A stretch of 64,000 nucleotides of DNA from Burkholderia pyrrocinia (GTDB taxonomy: Bacteria > Pseudomonadota > Gammaproteobacteria > Burkholderiales > Burkholderiaceae): positions 2,852,001 to 2,916,000 of the forward strand of contig NZ_CP011503.1 in assembly GCF_001028665.1 (NCBI RefSeq). The letters run 5' to 3'. The position numbers and the translations under genes were made by a program. The notes under the pieces were generated by a model. The model was not told where the DNA came from. It ran no database searches and saw nothing but the letters and a program-made list of their open reading frames with translations. Numbering within the stretch: the stretch's first letter is position 1; each line of letters starts with the position of its first letter. This document shows, in pieces, positions 38,201 to 46,060 of the stretch.

Positions 38201-38547
38201 CGTCTGTCTCCATGTCTTGTCGTGATCGACGGCGGCGCGCGCCACTGCACGGCGCGAGCGTCGATGCCGTGCAGTGTGTCATAGCGCGCTAGAGCGGCGT
38301 TACCAAACAACGGGCGCACGGGCGCGGCGAGCCGGCGGGCTGCGGGACAACGGATTCGGCGTGGCGGGGCGGCCGGATCAAACGGCTGTTTGGTTTGTGC
38401 GGGCCCTGCGCCAACGTATTTTCCGGCGAACCGACAAACCCGCTGCCAGCCTTGGCCGGCGCGGGTTTACCGGATTCGCGATGCGGCGGCCGATGCGGTC
38501 GGAACGAGCGTGCGATCCGGCACCGTCGTGGCCGCCCGCAGGGCCGA
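38201..38547. other. Intergenic region between lipoprotein and phosphatase genes
   Basis: 347 bases between two leftward genes. Open frames exist here only as Arg/Ala-rich shadows without Shine-Dalgarno sequences. No terminator with a T-run and no convincing promoter seen, so the two flanking genes may or may not be co-transcribed. Confidence 0.5.
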
Positions 38548-39426
38548 TCAGACCAGCATGCGCTGCCGGATGGCGTTCAGCGTCGCCTGGTCGAGTTGCA
38601 GGCCGTTCACGATGTACGACGTCATCGAGCCGTACGACGCGGTGACCTGATCGAATGCCGCCTGCAGATAATCGGCGTGCGCGCCTTGCAGCGCGGTCAT
38701 CATGTCTGCCGCATTTTGCCCGCCGGCTTTTTGAGCCTGGGCGACAGACGCGGCAATTCCGGATGCGCTATACACGTTGGTCAGCAGGTAGTCCGCGAAA
38801 ATCGTTTGCTGAGAGAGGCCGAGGATCGTGTGCAGAATCGCGGTCGCCCAGCCGGTACGATCCTTCCCGGCCGTGCAGTGTAAGACCAGGTTTTCGCCGG
38901 CATCGGCGAAGCCGGTGAACAGCGCGTGATAGCTTGCATGTGCGGTGTCCGATGTCACGAACGCCCGGTACATGCTTAGCATGAATGCCGTTGCGGTCGC
39001 GCCGGTGGTCGGAATCGGGCCGATACTGGCAGCCCCGAGCACGTTGAGGTTTTGCCAGGTGGCGCCGGCCAGCGGCACATCCGGCTGCGCCTTGATCTCG
39101 GCGGGCGTGCGCAGATCGCAGACCTGCCTGATGCCCAGCGTGCCGATGGTCGCGACGTCGTCGGCGGACAATGCGAGCGCGGATGAGCGATAGATCACGC
39201 CTTTCTTCATCGTCGCGCCGCTGGTCGCTACATAACCGGTTCCGTCGGGTCCGGCCGTGTCGCGAAAGTTCGACGCCGAACCCAGCCGCGGCGTCGTGAC
39301 CGGCGCGACCGAAATCGAGTCGCCGCCGCATGCCGACAGGAGCGATGCGCTTCCCAGTGCCATGCCTATCGTGCCGGCGCCCAACCGGAGAAAATGTCGA
39401 CGGGATATTTCGTTTTTCTGATGCAT
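38548..39426 (-). CDS. Tat-exported lipoprotein tyrosine phosphatase
   Basis: 292 residues. The N-terminus MHQKNEISRRHFLRLGAG has a twin-arginine motif, followed by a hydrophobic stretch and lipobox LLSAC (Cys33), so it is probably exported folded and anchored. The catalytic domain contains NFRDTAGP and the P-loop HCTAGKDRTG (H183, C184, R190), the signature of the atypical phosphatases related to mycobacterial PtpB and Listeria LipA, which act on phosphotyrosine and phosphoinositides. Start at 39426 has AGGG six bases upstream; an ORF start at 39570 adds an Arg-rich non-homologous lead. Export of a phosphatase suggests an extracytoplasmic substrate. Confidence 0.9.
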   Translation of the reverse strand: MHQKNEISRRHFLRLGAGTIGMALGSASLLSACGGDSISVAPVTTPRLGSASNFRDTAGPDGTGYVATSGATMKKGVIYRSSALALSADDVATIGTLGIRQVCDLRTPAEIKAQPDVPLAGATWQNLNVLGAASIGPIPTTGATATAFMLSMYRAFVTSDTAHASYHALFTGFADAGENLVLHCTAGKDRTGWATAILHTILGLSQQTIFADYLLTNVYSASGIAASVAQAQKAGGQNAADMMTALQGAHADYLQAAFDQVTASYGSMTSYIVNGLQLDQATLNAIRQRMLV

Positions 39427-39758
39427 TCGATGCCCTGTGTCGGAGACGGGTACAAGACGTCGCGACCGCGGCGGCGACCGGAGCCGCCTGCCGCATCGCG
39501 GGCGACGCGGCACAGCCGGGGCGGCCCGGATCGATCGGCTTGCAGTCGGACGGTTCGCCGTGCGCATCAATCTCGCGCCGGGTTACCGCACGGTAGCGAT
39601 CCGCGGCGAAACAGCCATCGTCCTTTTCGATTAGGGAGGAATGCGGGTTGCCGGTGCGGGTCGTGCTGCGTCGACAAGTACGATCGATGGCGACGGCGAG
39701 GTAAGATCGGCGTCATGGCTGTATGGATCAAAACACTTGGCCATCACGGGGAAGCGTC
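39427..39758. other. Divergent intergenic region between phosphatase and methyltransferase genes
   Basis: 332 bases between divergent starts. Short frames here overlap several others, lack ribosome sites and are treated as chance. Promoters for both genes should lie here, but no strong -35/-10 pair was recognised. Confidence 0.45.
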
Positions 39759-40472
39759 ATGGATCTGAAGGAAGTCGACGTATTGGGTGCGGGTGTGGGC
39801 AATCACTGGTACTACGCGTCGAAGGCGAGCGCGATCCGTCGGTTCCTGGGCGCGTCGGGTGCGAACCGGATACTCGACGTCGGTGCAGGCTCCGGTTTCT
39901 TCTCGAAGCACTTGCTCGAACGCACGCAGGCGACGGAAGCGTGGTGCGTCGATACGAGCTACGCCGACGATACCGATGAGGAGACGGCCGGCAAGCCCAT
40001 CCACTTCCGGCGGTCCGTCGAGCGATTCGATGCCGATCTCGTTCTGCTGATGGACGTGCTCGAGCATGTCGACGACGATGTCGGGCTGCTGACGCAGTAC
40101 GTGAAGGGAGCGCCTCCGGGCAGCCGGTTCCTGATCACGGTTCCCGCGTTCCAGTTCCTCTGGAGCGGCCATGACGATTTTCTCGAGCACAAACGCAGGT
40201 ATACGCTCGGCGGTCTCGAGGATGTGGTTCGTCGTGCAGGGCTCGACGTCGAGCGCGGCGCCTATTACTTCGGCCTCACGTTTCCGCTCGCGGCAGCGCT
40301 GCGGCTGGGCGAGCGGGTGCGTCGGCATCCGCGCGAGCCGGCGTCGCAATTGCGCCGGCACCATCCGCTCGTCAACGGCTTGCTCAAGGCGATCTGTCGC
40401 GTCGAGTTGCCGATGTTCCGGTTCAATCGCGTTGTTGGCCTGACGGTCATCTGCGTTGCGCGCAAGCGGTGA
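39759..40472 (+). CDS. Class I SAM-dependent methyltransferase
   Basis: 237-residue Rossmann-fold methyltransferase. Motif I RILDVGAGSGFFSKHL binds SAM, followed by the acidic residue of VDTSYAD and motif IV LVLLMDVLEHVDDD. The C-terminal part resembles the UbiE/glycan-associated Methyltransf_11/12/23 group. The GDDFLEHKRRYT segment is like methyltransferases linked to glycan or lipid modification. Start MDLKEVD has GGGGA six bases upstream. Substrate unknown; separated from tRNA-Pro by 160 bases. Confidence 0.88.
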   Translation: MDLKEVDVLGAGVGNHWYYASKASAIRRFLGASGANRILDVGAGSGFFSKHLLERTQATEAWCVDTSYADDTDEETAGKPIHFRRSVERFDADLVLLMDVLEHVDDDVGLLTQYVKGAPPGSRFLITVPAFQFLWSGHDDFLEHKRRYTLGGLEDVVRRAGLDVERGAYYFGLTFPLAAALRLGERVRRHPREPASQLRRHHPLVNGLLKAICRVELPMFRFNRVVGLTVICVARKR

Positions 40473-40593
40473 ATGCGATGCGGGCACCGTGTGGTCGGGG
40501 CGTGTATTGCGCCGGGATGTGCGTCGCCACCCGTAGCGGTGCCGTTGCGCCAAAAAATTTCACAAGAACATGCACAAAATGCATGCGACCCGA

Positions 40594-40622
40594 TTCTAAA
40601 TCGGAAAAGTGTCTGTTATACT
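40594..40622 (+). promoter_or_regulatory. Promoter of tRNA-Pro
   Basis: TATACT (40617-40622) with TTCTAA 17 bases upstream (40594-40599), ending 10 bases before the mature tRNA. The -10 is good (5 of 6), the -35 is poor. Confidence 0.6.
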
Positions 40623-40632
40623 TTTCTTCTTT

Positions 40633-40709
<77 letters not shown>

Positions 40710-40715
40710 GACAAG

Positions 40716-40750
40716 AACCCGCGTCGGCTTAGGCTGACGCGGGTTTTTTC
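40716..40750 (+). terminator. Terminator after tRNA-Pro
   Basis: Ten-base stem AACCCGCGTC / GACGCGGGTT (40716-40725, 40736-40745) and a run of T, seven bases after the tRNA. Confidence 0.92.
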
Positions 40751-40849
40751 TTGCCGGTCGCTTTTTTGCACATCGCGGCGCGGCCCCGGTAAAATGCAAG
40801 GTTGATCCACGGAAAGCGCCGTGATTTAGCGGAAGAGGATTCCCCGAAC

Positions 40850-42058
40850 ATGACTGATCTTCGTCTTACCATGCGGTTCGCTGCAGTGCTCGCCACCGGC
40901 GCGCTCGTTGCCGGTTGCGGTACGTCGTCGCCCACGAAAGTGGACTACAAGAGCGATTCGAAATCGAAGGAAGCGTCGCTCGCAGTGCCGCCCAACATGC
41001 TCGACGAGACGGCCGATCAGCGTTCGCTGCCGCCCCAGGGCGGCGCGACTTCCCTGTCTGCGCTTCAGCAGGTCCAGCAGGCGGCGCCTGCGCTGGACAC
41101 CGTCGCTCCGGCCGTGACCGGCATGCATATCCAGCGCGACGGCACCGAAAGTTGGCTCGTGATCGACGGCAAGCAGCCGGCCGACATCTGGCCGCAGGTG
41201 CGTCGTTTCTGGCAGGAGCAGGGCTTCCTGCTCGTCGTCGACCAGCGCGACAAGGGCGTGATGGAAACCGACTGGAACGAAACCCATCCGCAGATCAACG
41301 ACGGCCTGATCCGTAGCGTGATCTCGAAGGCGATGGGCAACTCGTACGTGACGGCCGAGCGCAACAAGTACCGCACGCGTCTCGACTCGGCGCCGAACGG
41401 CGGCACCTACGTGTTCATCAGCCAGAAGGGGATGCGCGAGGCGATCACCGGCTCGAACAACGATTCGAGCAAGTGGGAGGCGAAGCCGAACGATCCGGCG
41501 CTCGAGACCGAATACCTGAAGCGGCTGATGGCCGTGCTCGCGCAGAACGAGCAGCGCGCGAAGAACGGCGAGCCGCCGATCGCGAACATCAAGGACAACG
41601 CGGTGCCGAAGGACAAGAAGGCCGACGCCGACGCATCGTCGAAGGCTGCCGCCGCGATCGCCGCGCAGAACGTCTCGCGCACGTCGGCGCAAGGCAATGA
41701 TGCGGCCGACGCGGCCGTGCCGTCCGAAGTCACGCTTGGCGAGCCGTACGACCGGTCGTGGCTGCACGTCGGTCTGGCGCTCGATCGAGCGAACTTCACG
41801 GTCGACGATCGCGATCGCTCGAAGGGGCTGTATTTCGTGCGCTACGTCGATCCGAAGGATCTGAGTTCGGCCGAGCAGGGCTTCTGGAGCCAGTTGTTCC
41901 ACGGCAAGAAGGAAAAGCAGGCGAAGCAGTACCGTGTCAACGTGAAGGCGCTCACGTCGGACCAGACGCGCGTCGCGGTCGTCGACGATTCGGGCGCGAT
42001 CGACTCGTCGTCGCCGGCTCGCCAGATCATGGGGCTGCTCGTGAATCAGCTTCGCTGA
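40850..42058 (+). CDS. bamC: Outer-membrane protein assembly factor BamC
   Basis: 402-residue outer-membrane lipoprotein of the BAM complex. Signal peptide [23 protein letters not shown] with acylated Cys (lipobox LVAGC). An unstructured segment with the BamC-type [20 protein letters not shown] follows, then two helix-grip domains (about 95-240 and 290-400). The first contains [15 protein letters not shown], the second [18 protein letters not shown]. The linker (about 235-290) is Lys/Asp/Ala-rich. AGAGGA lies ten bases before the chosen ATG; a second ATG seven codons in is also possible. No dapA upstream here, unlike E. coli. Confidence 0.92.
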   Translation: MTDLRLTMRFAAVLATGALVAGCGTSSPTKVDYKSDSKSKEASLAVPPNMLDETADQRSLPPQGGATSLSALQQVQQAAPALDTVAPAVTGMHIQRDGTESWLVIDGKQPADIWPQVRRFWQEQGFLLVVDQRDKGVMETDWNETHPQINDGLIRSVISKAMGNSYVTAERNKYRTRLDSAPNGGTYVFISQKGMREAITGSNNDSSKWEAKPNDPALETEYLKRLMAVLAQNEQRAKNGEPPIANIKDNAVPKDKKADADASSKAAAAIAAQNVSRTSAQGNDAADAAVPSEVTLGEPYDRSWLHVGLALDRANFTVDDRDRSKGLYFVRYVDPKDLSSAEQGFWSQLFHGKKEKQAKQYRVNVKALTSDQTRVAVVDDSGAIDSSSPARQIMGLLVNQLR

Positions 42059-42082
42059 TCCCGACGTTTCTCCATATCAGTG

Positions 42083-42110
42083 AAAAGCCCGCCATTCGGC
42101 GGGCTTTTTT
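42083..42110 (+). terminator. Terminator after bamC
   Basis: Seven-base stem GCCCGCC / GGCGGGC (42087-42093, 42098-42104) with ATTC loop and six T, 25 bases after the bamC stop. An A-run on the opposite side. Confidence 0.93.
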
Positions 42111-42256
42111 CATGGCCGCTCGCCTGCGAGCAGCTTGCGCGCGCATGTGCGAAAGGTTCGGTCCCTCCTCGTGACGTTACGTAACATCCGTGCGTTACGG
42201 CGGCAGAACGCGTGTCACATTGTCGACGACGGAAAAATTATCCTTATAAATCAATG

Positions 42257-42514
42257 ACGTGATCGGCATTCGATGCCTGGCACGCAACCTGCTTTATATG
42301 TTGGAATCGTTAGAGCAGGGAGGCTGGCGTCAGATACCGGGTGTGCGCTGCGAGCGCCCGATCAACGGTATCGACGCCTTCAAATGCCGGCGCGACAAGC
42401 GCTGGCGCAACTGATGACGATCCGCGCCAACGTGCGGATCTCGATGGCCCCGTCGCCTATCCTCGTAGGGCGACGGTTTCGCCCGCGCTTCTCCGAAGCG
42501 CGGGCTATTTTTTT
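42257..42514 (+). ncRNA. Candidate non-coding RNA or leader upstream of the monooxygenase gene
   Basis: Inferred from signals, not from a known family. TTGTCG (42220-42225) and TATAAA (42245-42250) are 19 bases apart, a long spacer. The segment ends in two successive hairpins: CGTCGCC ... GGGCGACG, then an 11-base perfect stem (42481-42491 with 42495-42505, loop TCC) followed by TATTTTTTT. The preceding gene, bamC, already has its own terminator at 42083, so this second terminator needs a transcript of its own. It could instead be an attenuated leader of the gene at 42597. Confidence 0.4.
42481..42514 (+). terminator. Strong terminator without an assigned upstream gene
   Basis: Eleven-base perfect stem GCCCGCGCTTC / GAAGCGCGGGC with loop TCC and seven T. 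See the RNA candidate at 42257-42514. Confidence 0.9.
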
Positions 42515-42596
42515 GGGGCCGTCGTGCAGTGTCGCATCGGCGCGGGCGATGCGTGACTCGCGTATCCTCGGACTTTTCTGGATGAAGGAGTCGGGA

Positions 42597-42887
42597 ATGG
42601 CGGAAATTGCAGTCGTGGCGCTGATCGTCGCGAAGCCGGGCGCCGAGGAAAAGCTGCGCACCATGCTCGAAGGGATCGTCGAGCCGACCCGCAACGAAGT
42701 CGGTGCGTTGCAGTACGACCTGCACCGGGACCTGAAGGAGCCCGCGCGGTTCGTATTCGTCGAGCGTTGGGAGAGCGAGGAGGCGCTGGTCGCCCATGCG
42801 CGTTCCGCGCACATTCTCGCGTATCGAGAAGCGGCCGCGGACTGGATCGAAAGTTCCGAAATCCGCGTGCTGTCGAAGCTCGTCTGA
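42597..42887 (+). CDS. Putative quinol monooxygenase, ABM/YgiN family
   Basis: 96-residue antibiotic-biosynthesis-monooxygenase (ABM) fold protein. The patterns VVALIVAKPGAEEKLRTML, PTRNEVGALQYDLHRD and FVFVERWESEEALVAHARSAHI are typical of YgiN-like proteins, dimeric ferredoxin-like enzymes that act on quinols without cofactor. AAGGAG is six bases upstream of the ATG. Function in the cell unknown; possibly quinone stress. Confidence 0.9.
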   Translation: MAEIAVVALIVAKPGAEEKLRTMLEGIVEPTRNEVGALQYDLHRDLKEPARFVFVERWESEEALVAHARSAHILAYREAAADWIESSEIRVLSKLV

Positions 42888-42928
42888 GCAGGGTGGGGCG
42901 ACCGGACGTGTCCGGTCGCAGCGGCGCG

Positions 42929-43186
42929 TCAGTGCGACGTGCCGGGTACGTCGAGGATCAGGATGATCGTCCAGTCGGCGTCGCCGTCGTGATGATACTG
43001 GCGCTCGGCGACGATGAACGGTTGCTGCTTGCCTTGCGGGCCAAGGAAAAGCACGTCGCCCTCCATCGGCAGGCACTCGATCGGCGGCAGCGCGAGAAAC
43101 GCGTCGGCCGAGCCGCGGGGCATCAGTTGCTTGATCTGGCGAGTGGCGGCTTCGGTCCACTCGATGTCGAGTTGAATGTTGCTCAT
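42929..43186 (-). CDS. Hypothetical protein, 85 residues
   Basis: Small soluble acidic protein MSNIQLDIEWTEAATRQIKQ ... WTIILILDVPGTSH. Mostly beta by eye (GDVLFLGPQGKQQPFIVAERQYHH). GGAGGA five bases before the ATG supports translation. No family recognised. It is convergent with the monooxygenase gene and separate from the small exported protein upstream. Confidence 0.75.
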   Translation of the reverse strand: MSNIQLDIEWTEAATRQIKQLMPRGSADAFLALPPIECLPMEGDVLFLGPQGKQQPFIVAERQYHHDGDADWTIILILDVPGTSH

Positions 43187-43264
43187 GCTGTCCTCCGCAC
43201 CGGGGTGCGCACGGGTGGAAAATTTCGGTGCGCGACTTTAGCACAGCGCGCGGGCGCCGCAACC

Positions 43265-43301
43265 AAAAAAGCCGAACCCGGTTGCCCGGATTCGGCTTTT
43301 T
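43265..43301. terminator. Bidirectional terminator downstream of the His/Lys-rich exported protein gene
   Basis: AAAAAAGCCGAA (43265-43276) and TTCGGCTTTTT (43291-43301) form a stem with runs at both ends. Positioned 22 bases after the stop of the leftward gene. Confidence 0.85.
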
Positions 43302-43322
43302 ACTTGTGCGGTGCGGCCGAAC

Positions 43323-43601
43323 TTACTGGCTGGCAGCGTCTGCGGCCTTGGCAGCCTTCTTGCCGGCCTTCTTCGCAGCAGCCTTGTGGTGAGCAGCCTT
43401 CTTGCCGTGGTGATGCTCTTCCTGCATCGCCGGCTGAGCGGCTTCGGCCGCTTGCTGCTGCTGCAGCGCCTGTGCGCGCTGCTCGATCTCGGAGATCTTG
43501 GCCGGATCGGTAATGGTCTTGATTTCCGTGCTCTCTTGCGCATACGCTGCGCCAGTCAGCGCCGACATCGCTACCAGGATAGCCAGGGACGTCTTCTTCA
43601 T
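43323..43601 (-). CDS. Small exported His/Lys/Ala-rich protein
   Basis: 92 residues with a Sec signal peptide (MKKTSLAILVAMSALTGAAYA, cleavage after AYA). The mature protein of about 71 residues has a Gln-rich helix, then EEHHHGKKAAHHKAAAKKAGKK, a His cluster in a strongly basic Lys/Ala tail. Metal or nucleic-acid/cell-wall binding are both conceivable but unproven. GGAGG eight bases upstream of the ATG gives a good start. Flanked by a terminator. Confidence 0.82.
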   Translation of the reverse strand: MKKTSLAILVAMSALTGAAYAQESTEIKTITDPAKISEIEQRAQALQQQQAAEAAQPAMQEEHHHGKKAAHHKAAAKKAGKKAAKAADAASQ

Positions 43602-43820
43602 TGCTTTACCTCCGCTAAGTGGTGATGAACCCGAATGTTGCCGTTTTGTCTGGCGACTGCAAACGAGTGCGTGTCGAGTGTAACAAAAGTGACGGATCAA
43701 TGTGCACCGGATCTTGGCGCAACGCAAGGCCGCGTTGAAGTCGCGCAACACTCCGCGCACTTCGCACGCGCCTGCCATCCCGGGCGGCGCTGCCATTCCG
43801 CTCCCGTATCCGCGCGGCCG

Positions 43821-44537
43821 TCAGAACCACCCGAGCCATCGGTAGACGTGGAATTGCGCGATGCCGACCAGTTCGTGCAGCGCCTGCTCGGCGTTGGCCA
43901 CGTTGCGCCAGCGTGGCAGCCAGCCCGTTTGCGCGCGCCGGCGATTCGCATAAACGGGCTGCGGATCGATGCCGAATCGGCGGAAATCGAGCAGGGCGCG
44001 GCGCATCTGATAGGACGAGGTGACGAGAATGCGTGCGTCGTCATACTGTGGGCGTAGTATAGACGCAGTGAATTTCGCGTTTTCGTAGGTTGTGCGGCTG
44101 TTCGGTTCAAGAACGAGGTCGCCGGGAGCGACGCCTTCCGCGACGAGCCGGCGTCCATATACGGCCGCCTCGGTTTCACCGTGATGCTGCGGGTCGCCGC
44201 CCGACATCACCACGGTGCAGCGTTCGGCCTGCTGCCGGCACACGCGATAGAGCGCCGCAACCTTGTGGATGCGCGCGACGCCATCGGGTGGCGGCTGCAG
44301 CCCGGAGTCGGTGCGATGCGTGCCGGCGCCGATGAGAATCAGCGTGGTCCGCCCATGCATGGTGGGGTGCTCGACCGGCACGACGCCTGCCTCGGTCCAC
44401 GCGATCAGCGGTGCGGCGAGCCAGCCTGTCGCGAGCAGCCAGAACACCGCAACGGCGGCGATCGAGATGAATCGTCGCAGCTTGCGGCAGAGCATGAAAC
44501 AGATGAAGAGAAGTACAAATGAATCGAACAGAATCAA
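43821..44537 (-). CDS. YdcF/DUF218-family membrane protein
   Basis: Roughly 238 residues with N-terminal membrane helices and a DUF218 domain: LILIGAGTHRTDSGLQPP, VVMSGGDPQHHGETEAAV, EPNSRTTYENAKFT and VTSSYQMRRALLDFRRFGI. The same motifs occur in E. coli ElyC (YcbC) and SanA, involved in envelope/peptidoglycan precursor homeostasis. The start is uncertain: I give TTG 44537 because hydrophobic coding-like residues (LILFDSFVLLFICFMLCRK) precede the ATG at 44495; neither start has a clear Shine-Dalgarno, and the frame stays open to 44666. Confidence 0.82.
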   Translation of the reverse strand: MILFDSFVLLFICFMLCRKLRRFISIAAVAVFWLLATGWLAAPLIAWTEAGVVPVEHPTMHGRTTLILIGAGTHRTDSGLQPPPDGVARIHKVAALYRVCRQQAERCTVVMSGGDPQHHGETEAAVYGRRLVAEGVAPGDLVLEPNSRTTYENAKFTASILRPQYDDARILVTSSYQMRRALLDFRRFGIDPQPVYANRRRAQTGWLPRWRNVANAEQALHELVGIAQFHVYRWLGWF

Positions 44538-44694
44538 TTTGATTGGGGTATGGTGTCTTTTTATGGACGGCTGACGATCCGGCCCTGAAGCGACGCCGAA
44601 CGTCGGCCTCCAGAATCGGTGGCGGTATCGGCGGGCGGAGACCCTGCCCGGCGCGCCGCTTCGCATTGTCGCTGCACTTTAAGAAAGAATCGAG

Positions 44695-45012
44695 ATGGCC
44701 ACGTATTCCAACGAAGCGGTGCTCGACGCATTGAGACGAGTGCAGTACCGCCAGGTACCGTGGGCACGCCGCCCGGGCGTGTTCGAGTATCTCCGTTCGC
44801 TCGGGCTGATGGACACGGTCAGGCAGAAGACCGTCGCCCCCGCACCGGGTTTCCACGCGCCGGTGGATATCGCGGTGCTGACCGACAGCGGTCGAGCCGA
44901 ATTTTCCCGCCTCGAGCGCGACGAGAAATTACTTTCCTGGACCGATCGCCGCATGGACGACTACGCATTGAGCGAAGCGAGCGCCGTGGCGATTCTCGAA
45001 AGCCGCCTGTAG
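44695..45012 (+). CDS. Hypothetical protein, 105 residues
   Basis: Soluble protein MATYSNEAVLDALRRVQYRQ ... ASAVAILESRL, mostly alpha-helical. A possible winged-helix-like layout (VFEYLRSLGLMDTVRQKT, VLTDSGRAEFSRLERD) recalls small DNA-binding or adaptor folds but I cannot name a family. Only weak AAGAA precedes the ATG. Divergent from the YdcF-like gene. Confidence 0.6.
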   Translation: MATYSNEAVLDALRRVQYRQVPWARRPGVFEYLRSLGLMDTVRQKTVAPAPGFHAPVDIAVLTDSGRAEFSRLERDEKLLSWTDRRMDDYALSEASAVAILESRL

Positions 45013-45059
45013 CGGCGGGCCATCCCGCCTGGTGGGTCGCCGCGCGAGCCGGCGATGCC

Positions 45060-45090
45060 AAAAAAAAGCCCGTATCGCGAGGATACGGGC
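45060..45090 (-). terminator. Terminator on the minus strand after the small exported protein gene
   Basis: Nine-base stem GCCCGTATC / GATACGGGC followed, on the minus strand, by eight T. It lies 118 bases downstream of the leftward gene at 45208-45459. Confidence 0.88.
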
Positions 45091-45207
45091 GTACCGGATA
45101 CTTTTGCTGTTGCCACGCTGTGCTCATGGCAACGATGTGACTCGCCGCATGCGGCGCAGTTCCCGAAAGCGGGCATTTTCTTTGACGAAATCCTGATATT
45201 GGCGGGA

Positions 45208-45459
45208 CTACGGATGACGCGGCATGTCGGACGGCTGCGAGCCGATGCGCGCACGCGCATTGCTGGCGATGTCGCCGCGCAGGTCGCCGCGCGGCACGGT
45301 TTGCCGGCCGGACTGGGCGGCAGGCGGCGGCTGGCGGAGGGTGTTGCCGTGATCCTGCTGGCGATGGGGCGGTTTCGTGCGATCGTCGGCGTGAGCTGGA
45401 GCGGTCAGCGCCAGGGAAATGACAATGCCGCATGCGACGAGCAGTGACATTGGTTTCAT
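45208..45459 (-). CDS. Small exported protein, 83 residues
   Basis: A Sec signal peptide (MKPMSLLVACGIVISLALTAPAHA, cleavage after AHA) precedes a 59-residue hydrophilic, Pro/Gln/Arg-rich mature part (DDRTKPPHRQQDHGNTLRQPP). GGAG is eight bases upstream of the ATG. The frame is open to 45588 but that extension lacks a signal. No family recognised; low-complexity composition suggests a disordered periplasmic protein. Confidence 0.72.
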   Translation of the reverse strand: MKPMSLLVACGIVISLALTAPAHADDRTKPPHRQQDHGNTLRQPPPAAQSGRQTVPRGDLRGDIASNARARIGSQPSDMPRHP

Positions 45460-45627
45460 GGCGGGGGCTCCCTTCAAGCCGTCGATGCGGCCTGTTGATA
45501 TATCGCTAAGGTAAGCGCGGGAGTGCAGGCTTGCTGTAAATATTGGTAAATAGATGTATCGCGGCACGACAGCGGTAATCGACGGCAACGCAGGCGTCGC
45601 GAAAAGGTCGCGTCGCAGAAAGAAACC

Positions 45628-45645
45628 GGGCGGCCGAAGCCGCCC
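45628..45645 (-). terminator. Weak terminator after the transposase-like gene
   Basis: GGGCGGC / GCCGCCC with tetraloop, followed on the minus strand by GGTTTCTTTCT. The T-run is interrupted. Confidence 0.5.
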
Positions 45646-45658
45646 GATCGAGCATTCG

Positions 45659-46060
45659 TTACGCCATCTTGACGGGCGCGCGCCAGGATTCCGGATTGGT
45701 CCAGAAGGCGCCGCGCAACCGGTCGCGGCTCGGCGGTGCGGGCGGCTTCGCGGCGCTCGCGCCGATGCGCCCGCGCAGCGAGATCTGCCGGCCGCTCGTG
45801 CCGAGTCGCTTCACGATTTCGGCGAGCGTGCCGTCCGCCTGCCATTCGTCGAAGCGACGGCGGCAGGTCGGCGGTGACGGATAGCGGCCCGGCAGCTTCG
45901 ACCAGCCTTCACCCGTCGACAGCACCCACAACACGGCGTTCACCACCGACCGGGCTTCCACGCGGGGACGGCCGCGCCGTTCACTCCGTGCGGGTTCCGA
46001 GCAAAACAGACCCTCGACCAGCGCCCACTCGTTATCTCTCAAATCGTCGAACAGCATCAT
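45659..46060 (-). CDS. IS5-type transposase N-terminal domain protein (DUF4096), stand-alone
   Basis: 133 residues. The first 90 match the N-terminal insertion-element domain of IS5-family transposases: LFDDLRDNEWALVEGLFCSE, RRGRPRVEARSVVNAVLWVLSTGEGW, LPGRYPSPPTCRRRFDEWQADGTL. The catalytic DDE part is missing; instead there is a unique C-terminus (GRQISLRGRIGASAAKPPAP ... NPESWRAPVKMA). No terminal inverted repeats or direct repeats were found. It is either a decayed IS remnant or a domesticated DNA-binding protein; the intact frame favours retention. Confidence 0.8.
   Translation of the reverse strand: MMLFDDLRDNEWALVEGLFCSEPARSERRGRPRVEARSVVNAVLWVLSTGEGWSKLPGRYPSPPTCRRRFDEWQADGTLAEIVKRLGTSGRQISLRGRIGASAAKPPAPPSRDRLRGAFWTNPESWRAPVKMA

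Larger units (their letters stand above)
42111..42596. other. Intergenic region after bamC, holding an RNA candidate
   Basis: 486 bases between bamC's terminator and the monooxygenase gene. The only long frame (from 42273) reaches the monooxygenase start but has no ribosome site and runs through a hairpin terminator at 42481-42514. A promoter-like pair lies at 42220-42250, making a transcript of about 255 nt possible. Confidence 0.55.

Noticed and set aside
42273..42596. In-frame N-terminal extension of the quinol monooxygenase
   Set aside because: Passes through a perfect terminator hairpin and lacks a ribosome site, whereas AAGGAG lies six bases before the ATG at 42597.
44961..45260. Short minus-strand frame with CAACGESHRCHEH that resembles a Cys/His metal site
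   Set aside because: It runs through the terminator at 45060-45090 and antisense into the 105-residue gene; no Shine-Dalgarno.
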